Source of the DNA: an uncultured Collinsella sp.
GTDB lineage: Bacteria; Actinomycetota; Coriobacteriia; Coriobacteriales; Coriobacteriaceae
Reading direction: 5' to 3'
Length of the DNA: 64,000 nucleotides
Assembly: GCA_900752545.1 (NCBI GenBank)
Contig: CAADVS010000077.1
Coordinates: 11,168 to 75,167 of the forward strand
In this document: piece by piece, positions 1-9,144 of the stretch
How positions within the stretch are numbered: position 1 is the first letter of the stretch
Layout: every line of letters starts with the position of its first letter
Position numbers and translations under genes: made by a program
The notes under the pieces: generated by a model
Databases searched by the model: none
The model's input: only the letters and a program-made list of their open reading frames with translations
What the model was told of the DNA's origin: nothing

Positions 1-480
1 GATGCGCACCGCAATCGCACCATCGCGCCAGTGCTCTTTTTGCACGATATGTGGGTCGTAGATATCAAAACGACGGTCGGTGCGTGTGTCACGCAGCGCG
101 ACCATACCAGTCGCAGGATCCTTGTCCAAAATGCCAAAGCGCGAGAAATACTGCGTGTCGCGCACCTGCTCGAGCCGCCTGAGCGAAGCAGGCGAAAGCG
201 ACGCCGGCGGCTCGTCCACATACAGCTCCAGCAGCGTCTTACCACGGTAATGGGGACGCTCGAACAGCAGCCAATCGGTAAATGCCATGTTATAGGCCAT
301 GATTTCGTTTTGCGAAGGCTCCTCGCAATAGCTGAGCCATGGATCGACTATCACTTCGAACTGCGTGCGCGCCGACTCCAAAAACTGAAACTTGCGCAGC
401 ATCCAAAACTGGGCCATGTCGGCAATATCGTCACCGACGGCCTCGGTCAGACGTCCCCGGTCCAAAACATGATCAGCCAT
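1..480 (-). CDS. conserved hypothetical protein, 3' end beyond window
   Basis: An open frame of 160 codons runs from an ATG at 480 to the window edge without a stop, so the C-terminus is missing. A strong ribosome site (GAGGAGG, 5 nt spacer) precedes the ATG. The protein starts MADHVLDRGRL and is soluble, acidic and rich in aromatic residues, with no signal peptide or membrane segment. I recognise no domain. The plus-strand frame over the same bases has no ribosome site and is judged a shadow of this one. Confidence 0.7.
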   Translation of the reverse strand, partial: MADHVLDRGRLTEAVGDDIADMAQFWMLRKFQFLESARTQFEVIVDPWLSYCEEPSQNEIMAYNMAFTDWLLFERPHYRGKTLLELYVDEPPASLSPASLRRLEQVRDTQYFSRFGILDKDPATGMVALRDTRTDRRFDIYDPHIVQKEHWRDGAIAVRI

Positions 481-795
481 GACATCCTCCTCAAACTGAT
501 GAACCTCAATTTGAGCTTACGAGGAGAGCCGGTGGTCGCCGCCAGCGCGGGCGAAATGAGCATCGGGTTGCAAACCAGATGCTGACCGAATACTTGACGG
601 AACGCTTGACCGATACGTTATACCAAAGCAAAACACCAGTTAAAAATAGGCAAATAAACAGAGCTTTTGAGCTTGCCAGCCGCAGCCATCACGAAAAGAG
701 CAAGGCGCCGCGAGCCCGCACGTCAGCAAATGAGCAGTCAAACGTCAAGAGCGTCCCCAATGACTAGTCGTTGGGGACGCTCTTGAATGACTGTC
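481..795. other. intergenic region between partial gene and gltD
   Basis: This 315-bp gap holds the promoter region of the partial gene (leftward) and the 3' flank of gltD. The only clear structure is the perfect palindrome at 747-784. I see no convincing gene here. Confidence 0.6.
747..784. repeat. ACTAGTC-type palindrome, likely gltD terminator
   Basis: Perfect 14-bp arms (747-760 and 771-784) surround the loop TGACTAGTCG. The sequence belongs to the family seen again as tandem units at 41823-41897 and 42919-42966. Lying 12 bp beyond the gltD stop, it could fold in the transcript and serve as a terminator, though the T-tract is poor. Confidence 0.75.
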
Positions 796-2277
796 TTACA
801 GCGCCAGGGCCTCGGCAACCTCGGCGGCGCAGGCGAGGGCATCGGCCATGGCGCTCACCACGAGCGAGCTGCCGTTGCGGGCGTCGCCGGCAACATACAC
901 CGGCGCGGCATCCGCAGCAACGCCATCCACGCGGGCCGCAAGGTGCGAGTCCTCGGAAGCCATCACCGGCAACGGACGGCCCGCCGTGGCAACAGGCACG
1001 CCGACGGCATCGAACACGCTGTGCTCCGGACCCGTAAAGCCGCAGGCGATCAGCACCAGCTGGGCCGGCACCTCGTGCTCGGAGCCCGCAATGCGTTCGG
1101 GCTTTCCCGCCGACCAGTCCAGATCGACCACGCGCAGACCCGCGGCCGCACCTTTCTTGTCCAGCAGCACCTCGAGCGTATCCACGCCCCAGGCGCGCAT
1201 CTCGCCACCCATCGCAGCGATAGCCTCCTGCTGGCCGTAGTCGGTCTTCTTAACGTTGGGCCACTGCGGCCAGGGGTTGCTCGCCGCGCGCTTATCGGGC
1301 GCGGCCGGCAGGAACTCAAACTGACGCACGCTGCGCGCACCCTGGCGCACCGCGGTACCCACGCAGTCGTTGCCGGTATCGCCGCCGCCAATGACCACAA
1401 CGTCCAGGCCGCGCGCGTTCACCGCGGGCTCACCACCATCGAGCACCGAGACGGTCGAGGCCGTCAGGTAATCCACGGCGTACACCACGCCCGGGGCATC
1501 CACATTCGCAGCCGAAAGACCGCGGGGCGCACGAGCACCGGCAGCCACCACGACAGCGTCAAAGCCATTGAGCTTGGCCGCCACCGCAGGGTTCGTAACG
1601 TCAGCACCCAGCTCGAACACAATGCCCAGCTCGCGTATGAGCGCCACGCGACGCTCGACCACAGACTTCTCGAGTTTCATGTTGGGAATGCCGTACATGA
1701 GCAGGCCGCCCGGGCGGTCGTCACGCTCAAACACCGTCACGCGGGCACCGCGACGCGCGAGCTCCCATGCAGCCACCAGGCCAGCCGGGCCGGAACCAAC
1801 CACGGCGACCGTGGGCGCATCCTCCCCTGCCGGCTCAAAGCGACGCGGGCCGCCGTTCGCCCATTCGTGATCGCTGATCGCGCGCTCGTTATCGTGAATC
1901 GTCGTGGGCTGGCCGTCGACCGAACCCAGGTTGCACGCGGCCTCGCACAGCGCCGGGCACACGCGACTCGTGAACTCGGGCATGGGCGAGGTGAGCGACA
2001 GACGCTCGGCAGCCTCGTCCCAGCGGCCGCGGTACACCAGCTCATTCCACTCGGGAATCAGGTTGTGCAGCGGGCAGCCGCTCGGGCGTGCCTTGCCAAA
2101 GCTCGCGCCCATCTGACAAAACGCCACGCCGCACATCATGCAGCGGCTCGCCTGGGCGCGACGTGCATCGTCATCGAGCTCCACGTACAGCGGATCAAAA
2201 TCATGACTGCGTTCCTCCACGGGGCGAAGCTCGTGGGTCACGCGATCGATATCAAGAAAAGCACCGGGCTTACCCAT
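796..2277 (-). CDS. gltD: glutamate synthase small subunit
   Basis: This 493-residue flavoprotein supplies NAD(P)H electrons to the large subunit for making glutamate from glutamine and 2-oxoglutarate. The N-terminal cysteine cluster region is present (CMMCGVAFC about residue 40, then GCPL, IPEWNELVY and CPALCEAAC), as expected for the two 4Fe-4S clusters. Two nucleotide-binding folds follow: VGSGPAGLVAAW for FAD and VIGGGDTGNDC for NAD(P)H. It starts 5 nt after the gltB stop, with GGAGG upstream, so the two are clearly one operon. The related dihydropyrimidine dehydrogenase or sulfide dehydrogenase small subunits are less likely given gltB next door. Confidence 0.96.
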   Translation of the reverse strand: MGKPGAFLDIDRVTHELRPVEERSHDFDPLYVELDDDARRAQASRCMMCGVAFCQMGASFGKARPSGCPLHNLIPEWNELVYRGRWDEAAERLSLTSPMPEFTSRVCPALCEAACNLGSVDGQPTTIHDNERAISDHEWANGGPRRFEPAGEDAPTVAVVGSGPAGLVAAWELARRGARVTVFERDDRPGGLLMYGIPNMKLEKSVVERRVALIRELGIVFELGADVTNPAVAAKLNGFDAVVVAAGARAPRGLSAANVDAPGVVYAVDYLTASTVSVLDGGEPAVNARGLDVVVIGGGDTGNDCVGTAVRQGARSVRQFEFLPAAPDKRAASNPWPQWPNVKKTDYGQQEAIAAMGGEMRAWGVDTLEVLLDKKGAAAGLRVVDLDWSAGKPERIAGSEHEVPAQLVLIACGFTGPEHSVFDAVGVPVATAGRPLPVMASEDSHLAARVDGVAADAAPVYVAGDARNGSSLVVSAMADALACAAEVAEALAL

Positions 2278-2282
2278 GGCAC

Positions 2283-5200
2283 TTACGCCTCCTTCTTGGT
2301 CGAAGCAACAGAGCCGGTAGCGACCACGGGCGCAGCGCCCGCAGCAACGCCCGCAACATCAAAGCGAGCGACATCCGCGGCGCTCGCGCGACCGGTCACG
2401 ATGTCAAACGCCAATTCCTCGCCCTGCGCATGCGTCTTGCCCACGGCCTCACCCGCGGCGACAATCGCCAACACGCGCTCGTACTCGGTCGGAATGACCT
2501 TCACAAAGTGCTTGCTCATCGTCTCAAAGCTGTAGAGCAGCTTAATGCCGCGCGGGCTCTGCGTCGCGTCGACGTGCTCCTGGATGAGTGCGCGAATCTG
2601 CGCCAGCTCGCCGGCCGTCGGGGCCTTGAGCTCAACGCTCTCGTGGTTCACGCGGGCATCGAGCGTGCCGTACTGGTCAAAGACATAGGCCACGCCACCC
2701 GTCATGCCGGCGGCGAAGTTCTGCCCGACCTCGCCCAGGATGAGCGCCAGACCGCCCGTCATGTACTCGCAGCCATGGTTGCCGCAGCCCTCGACCACCA
2801 CGGTGGCGCCGGAGTTGCGCACGCCAAAGCGCTGGCCGGCCAGGCCGTTAATGAAGCCGCGGCCGCTCGTGGCGCCAAAGAACGCAACGTTGCCCACGAT
2901 GATGTTCTCGTCGAACTTGTAGGTCGCATGCGGGTTGGGACGCACCGACACCTCGCCGCCCGAAAGGCCCTTGCCAAAGTAGTCGTTGGCGTCGCCGCAC
3001 ACGTTGAGCGTAATGCCGCGCGGCAGGAAGGCGCCAAAACTCTGACCGGCCGAACCATCGCAATCGATGGTGATGGAACCGGCGGGCAGGCCCTCGGGAT
3101 GCGCCTTGGTCACCGCGTTGCCCAGAATAGTGCCCACGCAGCGGTTGACGTTGGCGATATCGGCGCGGAAGCGAATCGGACGCAGGTGCGCACGGGCATC
3201 GGCCGTATAGGGCACGAACAACGTGGAGTCGAGCGTCTTGTCGAGCTCGCTGTCCGCGGCCATCTGCGGCAGGAAGTGGCGACCGTCGGCACCCGGGATA
3301 TGGGCACCGAACTCGCAGGTCGCGCTCGCCAGCACGGGTGACAGATCAAGCAGGTTTGCCTTGCGGTTGCCCGGGACCTCGATCTGACGCAAGCACTCGG
3401 GATGGCCGACCATCTCGTCGACGGTGCGGAAGCCCAAGCTCGCCATGACCTCGCGCAGCTGCTCGGCAACAAAGAGCATAAAGTGCTCAACGTGCTCGGG
3501 CTTACCGCGGAAGCCGCGACGCAGGCGGCAGTTTTGCGTGGCGATGCCGGCCGGGCAGGTATCCTGCTGGCAGTCGCGCTGCATGAGGCAGCCCATGGAG
3601 ATGAGCGGCATGGTCGCAAAGCCAAACTCCTCGGCGCCCAGCAAGCAGGCGACGGCAACATCGGTGCCGTCCATGAGCTTGCCGTCGGCCTCGAGCACCA
3701 CGCGTGAGCGCAGGCCGTTTTGCAGCAGTGTCTGCTGGGCCTCGGCAAGGCCAAGCTCCAGCGGCAGGCCGGCGTGCCAAATGGAATCACGTGCAGCGGC
3801 ACCCGAGCCGCCATTGTGGCCGCTGATCAAGATCTTGTCGGCAGCACCCTTGGCCACACCGGTGGCGATGGTGCCGACGCCGGCCTCGCTGACCAGCTTG
3901 ACCGACACGCGCGCGCCGGGGTTGGCGTTCTTAAGGTCAAAGATCAGCTCTGCCAGGTCCTCGATGGAGTAGATGTCGTGGTGCGGCGGAGGCGAGATCA
4001 GGCCGATACCGGGCGTGGACTGGCGGACCTCGGCGATCCAGGGGGAGACCTTCTTGCCGGGCAGGGGGCCACCCTCGCCGGGCTTGGCGCCCTGGGCCAT
4101 CTTGATCTGAATCTCGAAGGCACTGCAAAGGTAGCGGCTCGTCACGCCAAAGCGCGCACTTGCCACCTGCTTGATCGCGGAGTTCTTGGAGTCGCCGTTG
4201 GCCAGCGGGGTCTCGCGACGCGGGTCCTCGCCGCCCTCGCCCGAGTTGGAACGGCCGTGCAGGCGGTTCATGGCGATGGCCATGCACTCGTGCGCCTCTT
4301 TGCTGATGGAACCGTACGACATGGCGCCGGTGTTAAAGCGGCGGACGATGTTGAGCGCGGGCTCGACCTCGTCGAGCGCCACCGGAGTGCGGCCGCTGGC
4401 ATCAAAGTCGAGCAAGTCGCGCAGGCGCACGGCACGGCCGGTGCGGTGCAGGCGGGCGCTGTACTCCTTAAAGGTGTCGTAGCTGTCCTCGCGGCAGGCG
4501 GTCTGCAGCAGGTAGACGGTCTGAGGGTCGATCAGGTGATCCTCGCCGCCGAGCGGGCGCCACTTGGTCAGACCCAGCGTGGGCAGCTGATCGGGAGCCG
4601 GGCTCTTAAGGATGGCGAGCGCGGCGTCATAGCGCTCATTCTGCTCGCGCTCGACGTCTTCGACGCCCATGCCGCCCACACGGCTCACCGTGCCGGCGAA
4701 GTACGCGTTGACGAACTCCGGCGTAAAGCCCACGGCCTCGAAGATCTGCGCAGAGTGGTAGCTCTGCACCGTGGAGATGCCCATCTTGGACATGATGGAG
4801 ACGATGCCCGCCGTCGCGGCCTTGTTGTAGTTAGCGATGCCCTGCTCGGCCGTCACGTCCAGATCGCCGTATGCCGCCAAGTCGCGGATGCACGCATGCG
4901 CGTTGTACGGATAGATGCCGCTCGCGGAGTAGCCCACCAGCGCCGCAAAGTCGTGCGGAGACACGGCATCGCCGCACTCCACCACGATATCGGCAAAGGT
5001 GCGCACGCCGGCGCGGATCAGGTGATTGTGCACGCAGCCCACGGCAAGCAGCGACGGCACGGGCACTTCGCCCGCTCCGGCGCGATCGCTCAGCACCACA
5101 ATGTTCACGCCGTCGCGGACCGCAGCCTCGACGTCCTCGGCAAGCTGCTTGAGCGCAGCCTGCAGCGCACCCTCACCGGCATCGCGGCGATAGGCGGCAC

Positions 5201-6983
5201 GGAAGCGACGGGTCTTAAAGCCCACGCGGTCAATCGCACAAATGCGGTCGAACTCCTCCTCGCTCAGCAGCGGGCGCTCCAAGCGCACCAGCTGGCAGGC
5301 CGTGCGGGAGTCTTCGAGCAAGTTGCCGTGGTTGCCCAGATAGAGCGTGGTCGAAGTCACCATGTGCTCGCGCAGAGCGTCGATGGGCGGGTTCGTGACC
5401 TGGGCGAACAGCTGATAGAAGTAGTCAAAGAACGAACGCGTCTTCTTAGACAGACAAGCCAGCGGCGCGTCGATGCCCATCGAGGCGAGCGGGGCCTTGC
5501 CCTGCTGGGCCATGGGACGCACAACCTCGTCAACGTCATCCCAGTGGTAGCCGAGCTTGGCCATGCGCACGGCGGCGGGCACCTCAGCGTCCTCGGCGGG
5601 CGTTGCCGCAACGGGCCTATCGAGCGCGTCGACGGTCAGCGTCTCCTCGGCAATCCAATCACGGTAGGGCTTTTCCTTGGCATAGCGGGCACGCAGCTCG
5701 TCGTTGTAGATCACGCGGCCGCGGGCAAAATCGACCTCGAGCATCTGGCCCGGCCCCAGACAGCCGCTCGTCAGGATGTTCTCAGGGTTCACCTCGATGG
5801 TGCCCACCTCGCTTGCCAGCATAAAGCGACCGTCGCGCGTCACATAGTAGCGGGCGGGACGCAGGCCGTTACGGTCGAGGGCGGCACCCAGTGTGCGACC
5901 GTCGGTAAAGGCGATGGCCGCCGGGCCATCCCACGGCTCCATGAGCATGGACTGGTAGGCGTCGTAGGCGCGGCGTTCCTCGCTCAGATTGTCGTTGTGG
6001 TCCCACGGCTCGGGCAGCAGCATGGACGCGGCACGCGTGAGCGGGCGACCGTTCATGACCAAAAACTCGAGCACGTTGTCCAAAATCGCAGAGTCGGAAC
6101 CCTCGCGGTTGATGATGGGCATCACGCGCTCAAGATCATGTTGCAACACGGGGCTGTACAGGTTGGGTTCGCGAGCGCGGATCCAGTTGACGTTACCCTT
6201 GAGGGTGTTGATCTCGCCGTTGTGAATGATAAAACGGTTGGGGTGCGCACGCTCCCAGCTGGGCGTGGTGTTGGTGGAGTAGCGCGAGTGGACGAGCGCC
6301 ACGGCCGTTTTGACGGCGGCGTCGTTGAGATCGATGAAGAAGCGGCGCATCTGCGTGGCGACCAGCATGCCCTTGTACACGATGGTGCGCGAGCTCATGG
6401 AGCAGACGTAGAAGATCTTGTCGCGCAAGGCGAACTCGGCGTCGGCCTTCTTTTCGATGGTGCGGCGGCACACATACAGGCGGCGCTCGAAGGCGTCGCC
6501 GGCGGGCGTGTCGTCGGGGCGGCCCAGGAAGGCCTGCAAGATTGTGGGCATGCAGGCGCGGGCCGTCTCGCCCAGGTCGTGCGGGTCGACCGGCACCTCG
6601 CGCCAAAAGAGCAGCGGCACGCCGGCCTCGGCGCAGCCCTCCTCAAACACGCGGCGGGCATCCTCTACGCCCTTGTCGTCCTGCGGGAAGAACAGCATGG
6701 CCACGCCATAGTCGCCCTCTGCCGGCAGAATCTGGCCGCACTTTTGAGCCTCTTTGCGAAAAAAATGATGCGGAACCTGGAACAGGATGCCGGCGCCGTC
6801 GCCGGTGTTCTTCTCGAGTCCCGTACCGCCGCGGTGCTCCAAGTTGACCAGAATGGACAGCGCGTCGTCCAGAATCTGGTGATGGCGCTCGCCGTTGATA
6901 TCGGCAAGCGCGCCAATGCCACATGCATCGTGATCGAATTCGGGGCGATAAAGGCCCTGCTGCTGAGCGGAATCTGCCTGCAT
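2283..6983 (-). CDS. gltB: glutamate synthase large subunit
   Basis: This 1566-residue protein is slightly longer than the E. coli subunit. Residues about 20-430 form the class II glutamine amidotransferase domain. Its nucleophile would be Cys21 (DHDACGIG) after removal of a 20-residue propeptide. The central and FMN-binding synthase domains follow. Cysteines for the 3Fe-4S cluster sit near residue 1130 (CLMQRDCQQDTC), and the C-terminal GXGXG beta-helix contains VVVEGCGNHGCEYMTGG. The product releases ammonia from glutamine and channels it to 2-oxoglutarate. The start is an ATG with GGGGAGG at 6 nt. It is first in the operon with gltD and divergent from mntH across 363 bp. Confidence 0.97.
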   Translation of the reverse strand: MQADSAQQQGLYRPEFDHDACGIGALADINGERHHQILDDALSILVNLEHRGGTGLEKNTGDGAGILFQVPHHFFRKEAQKCGQILPAEGDYGVAMLFFPQDDKGVEDARRVFEEGCAEAGVPLLFWREVPVDPHDLGETARACMPTILQAFLGRPDDTPAGDAFERRLYVCRRTIEKKADAEFALRDKIFYVCSMSSRTIVYKGMLVATQMRRFFIDLNDAAVKTAVALVHSRYSTNTTPSWERAHPNRFIIHNGEINTLKGNVNWIRAREPNLYSPVLQHDLERVMPIINREGSDSAILDNVLEFLVMNGRPLTRAASMLLPEPWDHNDNLSEERRAYDAYQSMLMEPWDGPAAIAFTDGRTLGAALDRNGLRPARYYVTRDGRFMLASEVGTIEVNPENILTSGCLGPGQMLEVDFARGRVIYNDELRARYAKEKPYRDWIAEETLTVDALDRPVAATPAEDAEVPAAVRMAKLGYHWDDVDEVVRPMAQQGKAPLASMGIDAPLACLSKKTRSFFDYFYQLFAQVTNPPIDALREHMVTSTTLYLGNHGNLLEDSRTACQLVRLERPLLSEEEFDRICAIDRVGFKTRRFRAAYRRDAGEGALQAALKQLAEDVEAAVRDGVNIVVLSDRAGAGEVPVPSLLAVGCVHNHLIRAGVRTFADIVVECGDAVSPHDFAALVGYSASGIYPYNAHACIRDLAAYGDLDVTAEQGIANYNKAATAGIVSIMSKMGISTVQSYHSAQIFEAVGFTPEFVNAYFAGTVSRVGGMGVEDVEREQNERYDAALAILKSPAPDQLPTLGLTKWRPLGGEDHLIDPQTVYLLQTACREDSYDTFKEYSARLHRTGRAVRLRDLLDFDASGRTPVALDEVEPALNIVRRFNTGAMSYGSISKEAHECMAIAMNRLHGRSNSGEGGEDPRRETPLANGDSKNSAIKQVASARFGVTSRYLCSAFEIQIKMAQGAKPGEGGPLPGKKVSPWIAEVRQSTPGIGLISPPPHHDIYSIEDLAELIFDLKNANPGARVSVKLVSEAGVGTIATGVAKGAADKILISGHNGGSGAAARDSIWHAGLPLELGLAEAQQTLLQNGLRSRVVLEADGKLMDGTDVAVACLLGAEEFGFATMPLISMGCLMQRDCQQDTCPAGIATQNCRLRRGFRGKPEHVEHFMLFVAEQLREVMASLGFRTVDEMVGHPECLRQIEVPGNRKANLLDLSPVLASATCEFGAHIPGADGRHFLPQMAADSELDKTLDSTLFVPYTADARAHLRPIRFRADIANVNRCVGTILGNAVTKAHPEGLPAGSITIDCDGSAGQSFGAFLPRGITLNVCGDANDYFGKGLSGGEVSVRPNPHATYKFDENIIVGNVAFFGATSGRGFINGLAGQRFGVRNSGATVVVEGCGNHGCEYMTGGLALILGEVGQNFAAGMTGGVAYVFDQYGTLDARVNHESVELKAPTAGELAQIRALIQEHVDATQSPRGIKLLYSFETMSKHFVKVIPTEYERVLAIVAAGEAVGKTHAQGEELAFDIVTGRASAADVARFDVAGVAAGAAPVVATGSVASTKKEA

Positions 6984-7173
6984 CGCGATCCTCCCCTAGA
7001 TATTTAGACAGTCAGTTGAATAGGCATACTAGGAGCATCGCCGACCCGTTGTGTTTCCCGCCCGTTTCGAAACAATCGCGTAACGCGCGCCCTGCAAGTG
7101 GACACCACCGACCTCAAGGGCAACAACAAGGGCCCCAGGTTCGGCCTGTGAGCTCGCCGCTTCAAACATCTCA

Positions 7174-7218
7174 ATCTGTAACAGTAAGACCCAATTTCCA
7201 TCCCTAGTTGTTACAGAT
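7174..7218. repeat. palindrome family flanking mntH, copy 1
   Basis: The arms ATCTGTAACA and TGTTACAGAT surround about 25 bp. The arm core ATCTGTAACA recurs in the two better-preserved copies downstream of mntH. This copy has shorter matching arms, so it looks like an older or degenerate copy. Confidence 0.7.
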
Positions 7219-7286
7219 CAAGACATTTCGGTAATCCCCTTTCACCATCCTATTCAAATACAACAATTTTGTTAGTCCTGGTTAAC

Positions 7287-7300
7287 TTTTGAGCCTAAAA
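7287..7300. promoter_or_regulatory. possible DtxR/MntR-type operator upstream of mntH
   Basis: TTTTGAGCCTAAAA is an imperfect palindrome (10 of 14 positions symmetric) with an AGCCTAA half-site. It lies 46 bp before the mntH start. DtxR/IdeR-family repressors bind AGCCTAA-type half-sites, and NRAMP importers are common targets. This is inference from sequence alone; no regulator gene is nearby. Confidence 0.3.
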
Positions 7301-7346
7301 TGGGTATCCTTTGCGGCGTCAAACATACGGCACGCAGGAGCGCACC

Positions 7347-8603
7347 ATGCTCAACCATCTCAAACAACACTTTGGCTCCCGGCGCACCGGCGGTCACGGA
7401 GGTCTAGACATTGCACGGCATATCGGCCCCGGGTTGCTCGTGACCGTCGGCTTTATCGACCCGGGCAACTGGGCCTCCAATATGGCCGCCGGCTCGCAGT
7501 TTGGCTACGCGCTGCTGTGGATCGTCACGCTGTCCACGATTATGCTCATTGTGCTGCAGCACAACGCGGCACACCTGGGTATCGCCACGGGCGCCTGTCT
7601 TGCCGAGGCCACGACCCGCTTTCTCCCCCGCATCATGGGGCGCGCGGTGCTCGTCAGCGCCTATCTCGCTACGATCGCCACCGCCATGGCAGAGGTCCTG
7701 GGCGGTGCGATCGCGCTCCAGATGCTCTTTGGACTGCCCGTGCGCGCGGGCTGCGTCATCGTGGCGGCGGCATCGTTGGTGATGCTCATGACGAACTCCT
7801 ACAAGCGTGCCGAACGCTGGATCATCGCCTTCGTCGGCGTGGTAGGGCTCTCGTTTTTGGCCGAGCTTGCACTAGTCAAGGTCGACTGGCCGCTAGCCGC
7901 CACAAGCTGGATCACACCCCGTATGCCCACCGGCTCGGCCGCGATTATCGTAAGTGTCCTAGGCGCGGTCGTTATGCCCCACAACCTCTTCCTGCACTCC
8001 GAGGTCATCCAATCCATGCACTTCGAAGGCCAAGGCGAGCAGGTTATCGAAGAACGTCTGCGCTACGAGCTCTTCGACACGCTCTTTTCGATGGGTGTGG
8101 GCTGGGCAATCAACTCGGCCATGGTCATCCTGGCCGCAACGACCTTCTTTGCGCACGGCATTGTCGTAGACGACCTCGCCGTCGCAGCGGCCACGCTCTC
8201 CCCCATTCTGGGCCCGGCAAGCTCGACCATCTTTGCAGTGGCACTGCTGTTCGCGGGCCTATCGAGCAGTGTGACGGCGGGCATGGCAGCGGGCACCATC
8301 ACCGCGGGCATGTTCGATGAGGAATACGACATCCACGACCGACATTCCTCAATCGGGGTGGCGACCTGTTTCGTCGGCGCAGTGGCGGCGTGCCTGGTCG
8401 TCCCGAATCCTTTTGAGGGTCTCATTTGGAGTCAGGCACTGCTGTCGCTTCAGCTGCCGATTACGGTCTTTGTGCTCATACGACTCACCAGTTCGCCCCG
8501 CGTCATGGGCAAATACGCCAACTCGCGCCCGCTCAACGCGCTGCTCGTAGGGATCGGCGTCATCGTGACGATTCTCGATGTCGTGTTGTTGACAGAGATG
8601 TAA
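7347..8603 (+). CDS. mntH: NRAMP-family divalent metal (Mn2+/Fe2+) transporter
   Basis: This 418-residue polytopic membrane protein with about 11 hydrophobic segments imports Mn2+ or Fe2+ with protons. The unwound-helix metal motif DPGN is at residues 38-41 and the second motif MPHNLFLHS is near residue 210. These are the two metal-coordinating sites of the family. The ATG at 7347 was chosen because AGGAG lies 6 nt upstream; an upstream in-frame ATG at 7311 has none. It is a single-gene unit, bracketed by three copies of one palindrome. Confidence 0.93.
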   Translation: MLNHLKQHFGSRRTGGHGGLDIARHIGPGLLVTVGFIDPGNWASNMAAGSQFGYALLWIVTLSTIMLIVLQHNAAHLGIATGACLAEATTRFLPRIMGRAVLVSAYLATIATAMAEVLGGAIALQMLFGLPVRAGCVIVAAASLVMLMTNSYKRAERWIIAFVGVVGLSFLAELALVKVDWPLAATSWITPRMPTGSAAIIVSVLGAVVMPHNLFLHSEVIQSMHFEGQGEQVIEERLRYELFDTLFSMGVGWAINSAMVILAATTFFAHGIVVDDLAVAAATLSPILGPASSTIFAVALLFAGLSSSVTAGMAAGTITAGMFDEEYDIHDRHSSIGVATCFVGAVAACLVVPNPFEGLIWSQALLSLQLPITVFVLIRLTSSPRVMGKYANSRPLNALLVGIGVIVTILDVVLLTEM

Positions 8604-8631
8604 TGGGGCGGGGCACCTACCTAGGCAAACG

Positions 8632-8686
8632 TCTCGATCTGTAACATCTAGACCCGCTTTTGATGTCTAGATGTTACAGATCGAGA
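8632..8686. repeat. palindrome family flanking mntH, copy 2
   Basis: Perfect 22-bp inverted arms (8632-8653 and 8665-8686) surround an 11-bp loop. The arms begin TCTCGATCTGTAACATCTAG. It probably also ends mntH transcription. Confidence 0.85.
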
Positions 8687-8710
8687 TCATTCCGAGGGAC
8701 AGCTCCGTTT

Positions 8711-8767
8711 GTCTCAATCTGTAACACGTAGACCCCGTTTTCACTGCTAGATGTTACAGATTGAGAC
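8711..8767. repeat. palindrome family flanking mntH, copy 3
   Basis: The outer 16 bp match exactly (GTCTCAATCTGTAACA with its complement) and the inner part is imperfect. It lies only 24 bp from copy 2, and the two differ at a position compensated on both arms (CGATC against CAATC). This suggests that the hairpin is maintained. Confidence 0.85.
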
Positions 8768-8833
8768 CAAAGGTCGGCCGGACTCACGACAGACTGGATC
8801 GGCTAACAGCAGCCGTGATCCCTTGGGGACGGA

Positions 8834-8871
8834 GTAAAAGGGTCCCGGCCGGAATATCCGACCGGGACCCT
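8834..8871 (-). terminator. terminator of the rubredoxin gene
   Basis: On the minus strand a GC-rich hairpin (stem GGGTCCCGG with its complement, loop near 8853-8857) is followed by TTTTAC. It lies 42 bp beyond the rubredoxin stop. Confidence 0.8.
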
Positions 8872-8912
8872 TGGACAGAGCTATGTGTTGCTGCAAATCG
8901 CGTATCTGCGAG

Positions 8913-9056
8913 TTACTCTTCGACGAGCTCAAACTGATCGGGACCGACGCCGCAGACCGGGCACACGTAATCCTCGGGCAGCTCGGGCGTATCGACCTCA
9001 ACCTCATAACCGCAAACGGTGCACACGAACTTGTACGTCTTCTTTTCCTCAGCCAT
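8913..9056 (-). CDS. rubredoxin-like protein
   Basis: This 47-residue protein has two knuckles, CTVCGYE and CPVCGVG, that would bind one iron through four cysteines. It starts MAEEKKTYKFVC and ends FELVEE. Rubredoxins carry single electrons in anaerobes, often to oxygen or peroxide reductases. The flavin reductase gene 88 bp upstream on the same strand suggests a redox pair. It is too short for many gene finders. The alternative is a desulforedoxin-like zinc ribbon, but the spacing fits rubredoxin. Confidence 0.88.
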   Translation of the reverse strand: MAEEKKTYKFVCTVCGYEVEVDTPELPEDYVCPVCGVGPDQFELVEE

Positions 9057-9144
9057 GATGTTCTCCTCTCGAACGTGACTGCTGGTGTACTTGCTTATTA
9101 GTATATATTCTCAATAATATAATGCAAGTAATTTTCCACCATTT

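Larger units (their letters stand above)
6984..7346. other. divergent gltB / mntH promoter region
   Basis: This 363-bp gap must hold both promoters. It contains one copy of the mntH-flanking palindrome (7174-7218). A short open stretch ending TGA near 7150 (encoding DLKGNNKGPRFGL) reads like the tail of a lost gene, but I cannot identify it. Confidence 0.5.
8604..8912. other. mntH to rubredoxin convergent gap
   Basis: This 309-bp gap between convergent genes is filled by two palindromes (8632-8686 and 8711-8767) and the rubredoxin terminator (8834-8871). No coding potential is seen. Confidence 0.7.

Noticed and set aside
31..585. 184-codon plus-strand frame at the left end
   Set aside because: It is antisense to the partial gene at 1-480, which has a strong ribosome site and a more natural protein composition.
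3720..7007. 1095-codon open frame on the plus strand
   Set aside because: It lies wholly opposite gltB, has no ribosome site and gives a low-complexity product. Long antisense frames are expected at this GC content. The same applies to 787-2535, 13981-15711, 22052-23131 and 27687-29453.
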